From the NCBI RefSeq assembly GCF_948329515.1, contig NZ_CAOJCN010000006.1, positions 186,001 to 250,000 of the forward strand: DNA of 64,000 nt, written 5' to 3'. Below the pieces are notes generated by a model. It ran no database searches. It worked only from the letters and a program-made list of their open reading frames with translations, and was not told the DNA's origin. Below are positions 10,143 through 19,257 of the stretch, in pieces. The stretch is from Cohnella rhizoplanae (lineage in GTDB: Bacteria; Bacillota; Bacilli; Paenibacillales; Paenibacillaceae). Within the stretch, counting starts at the first letter, position 1. Every line of letters starts with the position of its first letter. The position numbers and the translations under genes are program-made.

Positions 10143-11927
10143 TTGATCCGGACAAGCCTGCGGAACAAATTCATCATCCTCCTGCTCCTTATCAGCGTTC
10201 TGCCGTTCGCTTCTTCCGTACTCTTCACTTACTTGTATACGCGCGACTCGTTGAAGGATCAATTCCTGCAGGAGAACGTGAACCTGATGAGTCTCGGCAG
10301 CGTGCATCTGGAGAGCTATATGAACGAACTGATGGATATCACGCTGTCGTTTTACAGCGACCCTGCCTTTATCAACTATCTGCGGACGGCCGACCGCGAG
10401 AACGACTACGAGACGTTCTGGACGGTGCGGGACGAGCTGACGCAGGTGCTGTACGCCAACGAGAATATCCGGCTGGTCCGGATCGCTCTACTGAAGGACA
10501 AGCGCAACATCCTCGTGTCGAAAAGCCGGGTCGGCTTCTCCGCGATCACCGATGCGCAGCTGGCGGAGTACGCGAAGGTGGACGAGAGTCCCAATCACGT
10601 ATATATCGAGACCGTGCCCGGCGCGGTTCAGGAAGGCGGCGTCTCCGGTACGGCTTTTACGATCCTCCGTTCCTTGACCGACGCGCCTTCGACCAATCTG
10701 CTCGCCTATTTCTCGATCGAGGTCGGGCCTGCCATGGTGAGGAGCATCAGCGAGAAGCTGTACACGCCCGGGCAGGAGTATTTCTCCATTCTGACTTCAG
10801 AAGGGGAGCCGGTATTCAGCTCGGATGCCGGCTACGAGGACCCGGAGCTGGTCGAGCGGATTCGCGGGCTGCCGGGGGACAGCGGCACGCTCGAGTGGGA
10901 CGGAGGCGGCTTCCGCGGGATCGTCCTCTACGAGCGGATCGCCAAGACGGACGGCGGATGGATTCTGATGAAGAGCATTCCTTATGAGAATCTGTACAGG
11001 CAGGGCTTCCGCATCACGCAGATCAACATCGCCATAGGCTTCGTCGGCATCGCGTTGGCGATGCTGGCCGCGCTGTTTTTCTCTTTTCGTCTGACCTCTC
11101 CGCTGCGCATTCTGCTGGACAACATCCGCCGCATCGAGAAGGGCAAGATGCAGGTCGGCTTCGAATCGCTGGGCCACGACGAGATCGGCGTGCTCGGCGA
11201 GAGCTTCCGGCAGATGGTCGGCCGGCTCAATCATCTGATCGACCGGGAATACAAGCTGGAGATCGAGAACAAGGCGAACCAGCTGAAGGTGCTGCAGTCC
11301 CAGATCAATCCGCACTTCCTGCACAACGCGCTGCAGTCGATCGGGGCGCTCGCGCTGAAAAATCACGGGGCGCAGGTGTACGCGCTCGTGACCAACCTGT
11401 CCAAGATCATGCGCTACAGCATGAACACGGACGAGGACAAGGTGGCGCTTATCCGGGAGATCAACAACGCCGAGGCGTTCCTCCTGCTTCATAAAGAGCG
11501 GTTCGACGACGAATTCGAATACGCCATCGACGTCGACGCCGCGGTCCTGAACCTCCCTGTGCCCAAGATGCTGCTGCAGCCGATCATCGAGAACTACTTC
11601 AAGCACGGCATGGATCTAAGCGGAGGCAAGGTCGGCATGCTTCGCGTCGACGGCCGGCGGGAAGGGGGAGAACTCGTGCTCGTCGTCGCCGACAACGGGC
11701 GCGGGATCGAACCCGACCGGCTGCGGGAGCTGTACGCGCAGCTCCATGAGGATCGGCGGGGCCGGCACGGGGAAGAGGCGAATATCGGTCTTCGCAGCGT
11801 GTACTTCCGGCTGCGGCTGTATTACGGCTCCCGCGCCAGCCTGCGGCTTGCGGAGGGCGAGACGGGCGGATTGCGGGTGACGATCCGGCTTCCTATCGAG
11901 AATGCGGCGGAGGGTGAAGGGCAATGA
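10143..11927 (+). CDS. YesM-type sensor histidine kinase
   Basis: Sensor kinase of 594 residues starting at TTG, with AGGAG eight bases upstream. It has an N-terminal membrane segment (about 10-30), an extracytoplasmic Cache-type region, a second membrane segment (about 295-318), HAMP, and a His_kinase domain with His391 in SQINPHFLHNALQS (His-Asn in place of the more usual Phe-Asn). The ATPase domain shows PIIENYFKHG, DNGRGI and IGLRSV. An ATGA overlap couples it to the response regulator. It probably senses the sugar carried by the adjacent importer. Confidence 0.92.
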   Translation: MIRTSLRNKFIILLLLISVLPFASSVLFTYLYTRDSLKDQFLQENVNLMSLGSVHLESYMNELMDITLSFYSDPAFINYLRTADRENDYETFWTVRDELTQVLYANENIRLVRIALLKDKRNILVSKSRVGFSAITDAQLAEYAKVDESPNHVYIETVPGAVQEGGVSGTAFTILRSLTDAPSTNLLAYFSIEVGPAMVRSISEKLYTPGQEYFSILTSEGEPVFSSDAGYEDPELVERIRGLPGDSGTLEWDGGGFRGIVLYERIAKTDGGWILMKSIPYENLYRQGFRITQINIAIGFVGIALAMLAALFFSFRLTSPLRILLDNIRRIEKGKMQVGFESLGHDEIGVLGESFRQMVGRLNHLIDREYKLEIENKANQLKVLQSQINPHFLHNALQSIGALALKNHGAQVYALVTNLSKIMRYSMNTDEDKVALIREINNAEAFLLLHKERFDDEFEYAIDVDAAVLNLPVPKMLLQPIIENYFKHGMDLSGGKVGMLRVDGRREGGELVLVVADNGRGIEPDRLRELYAQLHEDRRGRHGEEANIGLRSVYFRLRLYYGSRASLRLAEGETGGLRVTIRLPIENAAEGEGQ

Positions 11928-13522
11928 AAGCCATCATAATCGACGACGAAAAGCATGTAAGAGGCGTCCTGCGCTTGCTGGCGGACTGGGAGCGCTTCGG
12001 TATCGGCGAGGTGCTGGAGGCGAGAGACGGCGAGGAAGCGAAGAAGCTGATCGAGGCGCACGGGCCGGAGATTATATTCACGGATATGAATATGCCGAAT
12101 CTGGACGGCATCGGGCTGCTGGAGTGGCTGCGCGAGCATGCCGAGGGCAGCAAGACCATCGTCATCAGCGCGTACGACGACTTTCACTACATGCGCAATG
12201 CCATCTTCTACGGGAGCTTCGACTATATTCTCAAGCCGATGGAAGCCGACGTCCTGAACGAGACGCTCGGCAGGGCGGTGGAGGCTTGGCATCGGGAGGC
12301 GGTCAGCCGCAGGTCGGCGTTCGAAAACGACAGAATCGCGAATGCCGCGAAGCCGCTGTACTGGGACCGGGTGCTGTCCGGTTTGCTCGGCAGGTCGCCT
12401 GCGCCCGAGGCGGCCGAGAGGCTCGCGCGCGAGTTCGGCGCGGTGCCGGGGCGCGACCTGTTCACGGTCTTCCTGATCTCCGTGCGCGCTTATGCGACCA
12501 TGAAGGCCGAGGGCGATACGGAGCGCGCGTTCGCGGCGCTGCTGCCCGTGTGCGGCGAAGTCCTGCAGCGCGGCGAAGGCGTCGCCTTCCGCCATACGGC
12601 CAAGCCGGACGAGCTGGCGGTCCTGGCCTGGAACCTCAAGGACGCGGATGCGCTGGCCAAGCGGCTGCATGCCGGGATCTGGCAGGCGACGCGGATGAAG
12701 CTGCTGGTCGCCATAGGCAAGGAGGCGCGCCAGACGGCGGACGCCTATGAATCGGCGCTGGAGGCCCTGATGCGGTGCGACCTGCAGAGCGCGTTCAAGG
12801 CGAGAGCCGTGGTCCGCCACGACGTTGTCGAGTCGCGCCCGGTGCTGCACCTGGTCGATTATGCGCAGGATCTGACGCTGGCGCTGCAGAGCGGCAGCGC
12901 GGAGGGCGCGGACCGGCTGCTCGATCGCATGCTGGAGACCGTCAGGGCGTCGGGCGGCATGACCTTCGAGCAGCTGCACAACTGGGAGAGCCAGTACCGG
13001 CTGCTGCAGGCGCGCTGGCTGCAGGAATACGATATTCGCGACACCCGCGCGCTGGGCGGCGGCGACGGGTACTGGGACGAGGACGGCAGCTTCTCCATGC
13101 GCCGGTTCCGCGACGAGAAGCGGAGGCAGTTCCACGAGCTGATCCGGCTGCTGCACGACGTGAAGTACAAGAAGGAGAAAAACAGCATCCGGGAGATCGA
13201 GTCCTATCTGCGGCAGAATTACAAGCGCGAGGTCACGCTCCAGGAGATCGCCGAACGATTTTACCTGAGCCGGGAATATATCTCGCGCAAGTTCAGGCAG
13301 GAATTCGGGCTGACCATCACCGATTATGTGACCCAAGTGCGCATCGAGAAGGCGAAGGAGCTGCTCGAGAATCCGCATCTGAAGGTGTACGAGATCGCGG
13401 ATTTCGTCGGCTATCAGAACGATAAATACTTCATTAAGGTGTTCAAGCGGGCGGAGGGCGTCACGCCGAGCGAGTACGTACGCGCGCGCGCGGAGATCAG
13501 GCGGGGCGGGCGGCCTGGCTAA
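11924..13522 (+). CDS. YesN-type response regulator, REC plus AraC HTH
   Basis: Response regulator of 532 residues, coupled to the kinase by a four-base overlap. The receiver domain (about 1-120) has Asp7/Asp8, phospho-acceptor Asp54 in IIFTDMNMPN and Lys104 in ILKP. A long middle region of about 290 residues has no motif I recognise; such regions are usual in large YesN proteins. The C-terminal AraC helix-turn-helix pair (about 425-520) reads VTLQEIAERFYLSREYISRK and VYEIADFVGYQNDKYF. It likely activates the transport operon upstream. An MFS gene follows 29 bases later. Confidence 0.92.
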   Translation: MKAIIIDDEKHVRGVLRLLADWERFGIGEVLEARDGEEAKKLIEAHGPEIIFTDMNMPNLDGIGLLEWLREHAEGSKTIVISAYDDFHYMRNAIFYGSFDYILKPMEADVLNETLGRAVEAWHREAVSRRSAFENDRIANAAKPLYWDRVLSGLLGRSPAPEAAERLAREFGAVPGRDLFTVFLISVRAYATMKAEGDTERAFAALLPVCGEVLQRGEGVAFRHTAKPDELAVLAWNLKDADALAKRLHAGIWQATRMKLLVAIGKEARQTADAYESALEALMRCDLQSAFKARAVVRHDVVESRPVLHLVDYAQDLTLALQSGSAEGADRLLDRMLETVRASGGMTFEQLHNWESQYRLLQARWLQEYDIRDTRALGGGDGYWDEDGSFSMRRFRDEKRRQFHELIRLLHDVKYKKEKNSIREIESYLRQNYKREVTLQEIAERFYLSREYISRKFRQEFGLTITDYVTQVRIEKAKELLENPHLKVYEIADFVGYQNDKYFIKVFKRAEGVTPSEYVRARAEIRRGGRPG

Positions 13523-13551
13523 TCGCCCGGCGGCGGGAAGGAACGGCAATC

Positions 13552-14793
13552 ATGGCAGACAGGCGTTGGACCGCGGAGGCGGCGTTGTTTTTCGCGATAA
13601 GCGTGCTGTTTTTTATCAGCATTACTTCTTTTGATCCTTTTGTATCCTCGTATGCGGCGGATCTCGGCATACCGGCCGTGCTGATCGGCAGCATGGTGGG
13701 GATCACGGGGCTCGCCTCGATGGTCGCGAGGCTGCCGGTCGGCATCGTCTCGGGATTCCTGTCGCGGCGACGGCAGTTCATTCAGGCGGGCTTCGCGCTG
13801 ACGGCCGTCAGCTGGACGATCGCCTATCTGGCGCCGGGCGCCGCGACGCTGTTCGCCGGCAAGCTGAGCAACGGCCTGGCCGGCTCGGTCTGGGTGATCT
13901 ATACCGTGATGTTCGCTTCCTACTTCGCGGCCCGGGACGGCGCGAGGGCGATGGCGGTCATCTCGGTCGCCTCGCCGCTCGGCTCCCTTGCCGGCTCGAC
14001 GATCGGCGGACTCGTCATTCACGCGTTCGGCTACTCGGCCGGATTTCTGGTCGCGGTGTTCGCCGCCCTGCTTGCCCTTGCACTGACCGCGTTCCTCAAG
14101 GACGACGGGACGCCGGGACGCGCGCGGGCGAGCCTGGATAGACGCGCGCTGTCGGCGCAATTCGCCGATGCGCGGCTGTGGGCGATCTCGCTTCTCGGCA
14201 TCGTCGTCCAGATGACGATGTACGGGACGCGGGATACGTTCACGCCGCTGATGGCGGCCCGGCTCGGCGCGGATCCGATCGCGATCAGCTGGCTGGCCAA
14301 CACGCATCTGATTCTGTTCGGGCTGTCCACGGCGCTCTGTCCGTGGCTGTACCGCCGCCTGGGTCTGGGCCGGACGGGCGTGCTGGGCTTTGCGCTCCAG
14401 GGCGCGGCCATCGTAGCGATGGCTGCAGCCAAGGGGCTGCCCATGCTGTTCGCGCTGCAGGCCGTCGCGGGCATCGCGTACGGGATGGCATTCACGGTTT
14501 TGATGTCGATCGTGCTGGAGTCCGCCCGCCCGCAGGAGAAGACGATGCGCATGGGCTTTTTTCAGAGCATGTATTCGGTCGGCGTGTTCGCCGGCCCGCT
14601 GCTGCTTGGCCTGCTGGTCGACGGCGTCTCGGAGGCTGCGGGATTCGCGGCGTGGGGCGTTCTGTCCGTGCTCGGCGCGCTCATGACCGGATGGCTGTTG
14701 TATCGCCGCCGGAGCGAATCGCATCCCGGAGATGCGAGCCGCTCCGGCGGCTCGGAAGGAGAGGGATACCGTGGGGCCGTACAGGACCATTAA
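13552..14793 (+). CDS. MFS transporter
   Basis: Membrane transporter of 413 residues with about 12 hydrophobic segments in two halves. The loop after the second segment reads ARLPVGIVSGFLSRRR, the major-facilitator motif A position, and a similar positively charged loop (RRLGLGR) sits in the second half. It starts at ATG with AAGGAA eight bases upstream. Only 29 bases separate it from the response regulator and it overlaps the amidase downstream by 23 bases, so it belongs to the same run. The substrate and direction of transport are unknown. Confidence 0.88.
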   Translation: MADRRWTAEAALFFAISVLFFISITSFDPFVSSYAADLGIPAVLIGSMVGITGLASMVARLPVGIVSGFLSRRRQFIQAGFALTAVSWTIAYLAPGAATLFAGKLSNGLAGSVWVIYTVMFASYFAARDGARAMAVISVASPLGSLAGSTIGGLVIHAFGYSAGFLVAVFAALLALALTAFLKDDGTPGRARASLDRRALSAQFADARLWAISLLGIVVQMTMYGTRDTFTPLMAARLGADPIAISWLANTHLILFGLSTALCPWLYRRLGLGRTGVLGFALQGAAIVAMAAAKGLPMLFALQAVAGIAYGMAFTVLMSIVLESARPQEKTMRMGFFQSMYSVGVFAGPLLLGLLVDGVSEAAGFAAWGVLSVLGALMTGWLLYRRRSESHPGDASRSGGSEGEGYRGAVQDH

Positions 14794-16153
14794 AGAACTG
14801 CAGGAAGCCTATCGGCAGGGGTGGGTCTCGCCGGAGGAGATTGCAGAAGATTGCTTGACGCGGATCGAGACGGCGGACGGCGCTTACCGCTCCGTCATTA
14901 CCGTAACCGGCCAATCGGCCCGGCGGCAGGCGCAAGCGGCGGGGGCGCGGCTGGCGTCCGGCGACGGGGGCGGCGCGCTGCTCGGCGTGCCCGTCACCTA
15001 CAAGGATAACGTCGACACGGCCGGCATCCGGACCACCAATGGCTCGCATATCGACCGGGAACGTGTCCCGTCGCGCAACGCGGCCGTCGTGGATCGGTTG
15101 GAGGCGGCCGGGGCGGTAGCGGTAGGCAAGGCCAACCTGTACGAGTACGCGTTCGGCATTACGTCGGACAATCCGTTCTACGGCGCCGTGCGCAACCCGT
15201 GGGACGTGCGCTATATGGCCGGCGGCTCGAGCAGCGGCTCGGCGGCCTCGGTCGCCGCGGGCTTCTGCCTTGGCTCGATCGGCACGGATACGGCGGGCTC
15301 GATCCGCGTGCCGTCGTCCTGCTGCGGCGTCGTCGGCCTGAAGCCGACGCATGGCCTGATCCCGGCGGACGGCGTCGAGACGCTGTCGTGGACGCTCGAC
15401 CACGTCGGGCCGATCGCCGGCAGCGTCGCGGATGTCGCGCTGCTGCTCGAGGCGGCAGCCGGGCGGTCCTATGCGCGCGCGTGCCGTGCGGACATCCGCG
15501 GCATGCGGATCGGCGTGCCGCGCGGACTCGTGTACCGGCGAATCGAGCCTGCCGTACGGGCGCTGTTCGACGAGGCGTTGGCGGCGCTCGCCGAGCTCGG
15601 CGCGGTGCTGGTCGACGTCGAGCTGCCGCTGGCCGATCGGGCGATCGACGTGGCCGTAGGCATCGCCACGCCGGAGGTCGGCTACGTGCATCGCGAGCGC
15701 ATCGCCGCCTCGCTGGCGCTGTATGGCGACGGCGCGGCGGACACGTTCGCCCGCAGCCGCGCCGCGCTGGCGCATGAGTATATGGACGCCATGCGCCTGC
15801 GCGCCGAGATGACAAGCGGCCTGGACGCGCTGTTCGGCGACGTCGACGCGATCGTCACGCCCACCATGCCGGCGGCGCCGACGCTGCTCGGACAGGAGGA
15901 GGTATTGTTCCCGGACGGGGTGTCGGAATCGGTCCACGAATGCATGATCCGCTTCACCTGCCTGTACAACGTGACCGGACATCCCGCGTTGTCGGTCCCG
16001 TGCGGGCTGACGCCGGAGGGGCTGCCGGCCGGGCTGCAGATCGCCGCCGCGCGCCACTGCGAAGAGACGGCGCTGCACGTGGCTTATGCCTACGAACAGG
16101 CGGCGCTTCCCGGATTTTATGCCGAGCGGGAGAGCCGGCTTAAGCGAATTTGA
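14771..16153 (+). CDS. Amidase-signature family hydrolase
   Basis: Cytoplasmic amidase of 460 residues. The start is a GTG with AAGGAGAG upstream, inside the end of the MFS gene; an ATG 39 bases earlier has no ribosome site. The Ser-cisSer-Lys triad of the amidase signature is visible: Lys78 in VTYKDN, the Gly/Ser loop GGSSSGSAASVAAG (about 151-164), and the nucleophile Ser177 in GTDTAGSIRVPS. The family hydrolyses amides of many sizes, including GatA, allophanate hydrolase and aryl amidases; nothing here fixes the substrate. No gatB or gatC is near, so it is not a tRNA amidotransferase. Coupling to the MFS gene suggests imported substrate. Confidence 0.88.
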   Translation: MGPYRTIKELQEAYRQGWVSPEEIAEDCLTRIETADGAYRSVITVTGQSARRQAQAAGARLASGDGGGALLGVPVTYKDNVDTAGIRTTNGSHIDRERVPSRNAAVVDRLEAAGAVAVGKANLYEYAFGITSDNPFYGAVRNPWDVRYMAGGSSSGSAASVAAGFCLGSIGTDTAGSIRVPSSCCGVVGLKPTHGLIPADGVETLSWTLDHVGPIAGSVADVALLLEAAAGRSYARACRADIRGMRIGVPRGLVYRRIEPAVRALFDEALAALAELGAVLVDVELPLADRAIDVAVGIATPEVGYVHRERIAASLALYGDGAADTFARSRAALAHEYMDAMRLRAEMTSGLDALFGDVDAIVTPTMPAAPTLLGQEEVLFPDGVSESVHECMIRFTCLYNVTGHPALSVPCGLTPEGLPAGLQIAAARHCEETALHVAYAYEQAALPGFYAERESRLKRI

Positions 16154-16198
16154 TCTCCTCTACGATGAATGCATACAAACGAAAAGGTGGCAATTCTC

Positions 16199-17482
16199 AT
16201 GGAAACGAACAGCAGCGAAGTTAAATCGGCCGAATCCGCATCCGTCGAGCAGCCGAAGAACGGAGCCGGACGGATCGCCTCCGCGTCCCGGGCCGCGCCT
16301 GCCGCGCCGCCTCGTCGGATTAAGCAGAGTAACGTGTTCTATGCCGATGCCGAAGACGTGAACATGATCGACGCGAACGACGATTACGATTACATCCATA
16401 TTCCCGAAGACAAGCAGCGCAAGCAGAGCATGGCCGGCTTCGATCCTGCCTACAACAACATCGTCGATTACATCGTCAAGATCACGCGTCAAATTTGGAA
16501 GGAAAAAGATATCGGCCTCATCTACGAAACTTACAGCCACAACGTATCCGTGCACAAGGGGCTGCTCAACAGCCACGGGGTGAACGAGGTCGTGTCGGGC
16601 ACGCTGCAGACGCTGCACGCATTTCCCGATCGCAAAGGGCTGGGGTGGAGCGTGATCTGGTCCGGAGACGACAAGGAAGGGTTCTTCACCTCGCACCGAG
16701 GCAAGTCGATGGGCACGAATATCGGAGACAGTCTGTACGGACCGGCTACGAACAAGAAGGTCGTATTCCGCACGACGGCCGACTGTATGGTCCTGAACAA
16801 CAAAATTTACGAGGAATGGCTCGTGATGGATACGTTCCATATGGTACAGCAGCTGGGCCTCGATCCGGTCGAGATCGCCAAGGGGCTGGCGAAGGGCACG
16901 AAGACGCTGACCGCGCCGCTGCACTTCGGGTTCCCGGAGACCGCGGAGATCGGCTTGCCTCCGGCGCCTTACCAGCGGCAGTTCGACGAATTCGAGATCG
17001 GCGACTTCATGCTGGAGATGATCAACCGGGTCTGGGAGCGCAGATCGTTTAACTATGTAAAGGAATTTTATGATCCTAGCGCCGTCATCCACTACGTCTG
17101 CAATCGCGATCTCGTGGGCTCGCAGGAGATCAAGGGCATGTTCATCAGCTTCTTCGCCTCGATCCCGAACGGCAAGACGCATATCGACCGGATCACCTGC
17201 AACCGGCGCGGCTCGGATCTGGACTGGGACGTCGCGGTGCGCTGGCGCATTCAGGGCACGCACGAGGGCATGGGCTACTTCGGCAAGCCAAGCGGCAAGC
17301 CGATCGAGATCTTCGGCGTGAATCACTACAAGGTGAAGGCCGGCAAGATTATGGAAGAGTGGTTCCTCTTCGACGGCATCGACGTGCTGCGGCAGATCTA
17401 TATGGAGACGGGCGCCGAAGCATCGGCGGCGGGCGCCTCCGCCGGCGCGGGCGGCGACGGCAGTTTTCCGGGCGTATCTTAA
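16199..17482 (+). CDS. Double SnoaL-like (NTF2-fold) protein
   Basis: Protein of 427 residues, started at the ATG with AGGTGG eight bases upstream; the ATG 30 bases earlier lacks one. Two related NTF2-fold units of the SnoaL/ester-cyclase type are seen, at about 80-215 and 265-400. Each begins with a helix around a Trp (IVDYIVKITRQIWKEKDI; LEMINRVWERRSF) and carries a later EEW-plus-FDGID or DTFHM strand pair. SnoaL-fold proteins include polyketide cyclases and small hydrolases, and many are uncharacterised. The N-terminal 60 residues are low-complexity, Ala/Pro/Ser-rich. It ends the run with the amidase and has its own terminator. The function is unknown. Confidence 0.82.
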   Translation: METNSSEVKSAESASVEQPKNGAGRIASASRAAPAAPPRRIKQSNVFYADAEDVNMIDANDDYDYIHIPEDKQRKQSMAGFDPAYNNIVDYIVKITRQIWKEKDIGLIYETYSHNVSVHKGLLNSHGVNEVVSGTLQTLHAFPDRKGLGWSVIWSGDDKEGFFTSHRGKSMGTNIGDSLYGPATNKKVVFRTTADCMVLNNKIYEEWLVMDTFHMVQQLGLDPVEIAKGLAKGTKTLTAPLHFGFPETAEIGLPPAPYQRQFDEFEIGDFMLEMINRVWERRSFNYVKEFYDPSAVIHYVCNRDLVGSQEIKGMFISFFASIPNGKTHIDRITCNRRGSDLDWDVAVRWRIQGTHEGMGYFGKPSGKPIEIFGVNHYKVKAGKIMEEWFLFDGIDVLRQIYMETGAEASAAGASAGAGGDGSFPGVS

Positions 17483-17485
17483 TCG

Positions 17486-17522
17486 AAAAGCCGTCAGGGT
17501 GCATTTGCCCTGGCGGCTTTTT
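17486..17522 (+). terminator. Intrinsic terminator
   Basis: GCCGTCAGGG and CCCTGGCGGC pair with a 7-base loop, followed by TTTTT. It closes the operon that ends with the SnoaL-like gene. Confidence 0.9.
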
Positions 17523-17545
17523 CATTGATCGCAGCTCTCCGGGCG

Positions 17546-17790
17546 AAAGAAGTCTCAACCGGAAATAAACCGAAGCTTCCACGCGGCTCCCCTTGCCGAA
17601 GAAGTCTCAACAGGAAACAAATCGTGCTTCGACGCGGCTCCCCTTGCCAAAGAAGTCTCAACGAGAGACAAATCGTGCTTCGACGCGGCTCCCCTTGCCG
17701 AAGAAGTCTCAACGAGAAACAAATCGTGCTTCGACGCTACTCTCCTTGTCAAAACAGTCTCAACCGGAAACAATCGATGCCCGGCGCGGT
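17546..17790. repeat. Intergenic tandem array A, 51-bp unit
   Basis: Five copies are anchored on AGTCTCAAC at 17551, 17603, 17654, 17705 and 17756, so the spacing is 52, 51, 51 and 51. Copies 2-4 are nearly identical (GAAACAAATCGTGCTTCGAC, then GCGGCTCCCCTTGCC); the outer copies are more diverged. It fills the gap between two gene 3' ends. Because 51 is divisible by three, frames stay open and yield 17-residue repeats, which I do not take as coding. Confidence 0.9.
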
Positions 17791-17793
17791 CTC

Positions 17794-19257
17794 TCAGCTG
17801 CAGGCGCAGTTCAGCACGGGCTTGCGCGCCGCCTGCGTCTCGTCCATGCGCCGCACGACGGTGTCGTACGGGGCGTTCAGGACCAGTTCCGGATTCGTCC
17901 GGGCCTCCTCGGCGATCCGGATCATCGTGTCGATGAAGCCGTCCATCGTCTCCTTGCTCTCCGTCTCCGTCGGCTCGATCATGATGCACTCCTCCACGTT
18001 AAGCGGGAAGTAGATGGTCGGCGGGTGGTAGCCGAAGTCCAGCAGCCGCTTCGCCACGTCGAGCGTCCGTACGCCGTACGCCTTCAGGCCGCGGCCGGAC
18101 ATGACGAACTCGTGCTTGCAGACGCCTGGATAAGGGAGCTCGAAGTGCGGCGCCAGACGGTGCATCATATAGTTGGCGTTCAGCACGGCATTCTCCGAGA
18201 CCGCGCGGAGCCCCTCGGGCCCGTAGCTGCGGATGTACGTGTAGGCGCGGACGAGGATGCCGAAGTTGCCGTAAAAGGCTTTGACCCTGCCGATGGACGA
18301 CGGGCGGTCGTAGTCGAAGAAGTAAGTGCCGTCCTCCCGGCGGCCGACGACAGGCTTCGGCAGGTAAGGAATCAGCAGGCGCTTCACGCCGACGGGGCCG
18401 GCGCCGGGACCGCCGCCGCCATGCGGCGTGCTCATCGTCTTGTGCAGATTGAGATGCACGACGTCGAAGCCCATGTCGCCGGGCCGCGCGATGCCCATGA
18501 TCGCGTTGGAGTTGGCCCCGTCGTAGTAGAGGAGGCCGCCCGCCTCGTGCACGATGGCGGCGATCTCGACGATCTGCCGCTCGAACAGGCCGAGCGTGCT
18601 CGGATTGGTCAGCATGAGCGCGGCGGTATCGGCGCCGACGGCGGCGCGCAGCGCGTCCAGATCGACCATGCCCTCCGCGTTCGATGCGATCGTCACCGTC
18701 TCGAGCCCGGCGAGCGTCGCGCTGGCCGGATTGGTGCCGTGCGAGGAGTCCGGCACGATGACCTTGGTTCGCTTCTCGCCGCGCGCCTCGTGATAGGCCC
18801 GGATCATCATGAGTCCGGTCCATTCGCCGTGGGCGCCGGCTGCCGGCTGCAGCGTCACCTGGTCCATGCCGGTCAGCGCGGCCAGATCGCTTTGCAGCGT
18901 GTGCATGAGCGCCAGCGCGCCTTGGATGCTGTCCTCCGGCTGATAGGGATGGATCTTGGCGAAGCCTGCGAAGCGGGCGGTGTCCTCGTTGATCTTGGGA
19001 TTGTACTTCATCGTGCAGGAGCCGAGCGGGTAAAAGCCGTTGTCCACGCCGAAGTTGCGCCGGGACAGCTCGGTATAGTGGCGGACGACGTCCACCTCGT
19101 AGACCTCGGGCAGCGCGGCGGGCGCCTCGCGCAGCATGGCGGAGGGGACCAGGTCCGCGGGATCGCGCCGGGGGACGTCGCAGGCGGGCAGCGAACAGGC
19201 GACCCGTCCGGGCTTGCTTAGCTCGAAGATCAGCGCTTTTTCCTTGATCGTCGTCAT
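17794..19257 (-). CDS. gcvPB: Glycine dehydrogenase (decarboxylating) subunit 2
   Basis: The PLP-binding half of the split P-protein of the glycine cleavage system, 487 residues. The pyridoxal-phosphate lysine lies in [14 protein letters not shown], preceded by the glycine-rich strand [13 protein letters not shown]. The start chosen (MTTIKE) overlaps the gcvPA stop in an ATGA and has GGAGG ten bases upstream; an ATG nine bases earlier sits too close to the ribosome site, and the longer open frame is spurious. With subunit 1 it decarboxylates glycine and loads the aminomethyl group on GcvH. It is the last gene of gcvT-gcvPA-gcvPB, under the riboswitch ahead of gcvT. Confidence 0.96.
   Translation of the reverse strand: MTTIKEKALIFELSKPGRVACSLPACDVPRRDPADLVPSAMLREAPAALPEVYEVDVVRHYTELSRRNFGVDNGFYPLGSCTMKYNPKINEDTARFAGFAKIHPYQPEDSIQGALALMHTLQSDLAALTGMDQVTLQPAAGAHGEWTGLMMIRAYHEARGEKRTKVIVPDSSHGTNPASATLAGLETVTIASNAEGMVDLDALRAAVGADTAALMLTNPSTLGLFERQIVEIAAIVHEAGGLLYYDGANSNAIMGIARPGDMGFDVVHLNLHKTMSTPHGGGGPGAGPVGVKRLLIPYLPKPVVGRREDGTYFFDYDRPSSIGRVKAFYGNFGILVRAYTYIRSYGPEGLRAVSENAVLNANYMMHRLAPHFELPYPGVCKHEFVMSGRGLKAYGVRTLDVAKRLLDFGYHPPTIYFPLNVEECIMIEPTETESKETMDGFIDTMIRIAEEARTNPELVLNAPYDTVVRRMDETQAARKPVLNCACS

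Noticed and set aside
11822..13549. A minus-strand open frame of 575 codons opposite the response regulator
   Set aside because: Antisense shadow; low-complexity translation without motifs.
17494..17712. Repeat-peptide frames in array A
   Set aside because: Same reason as for arrays D and E; the frames cross a terminator and start without a ribosome site.
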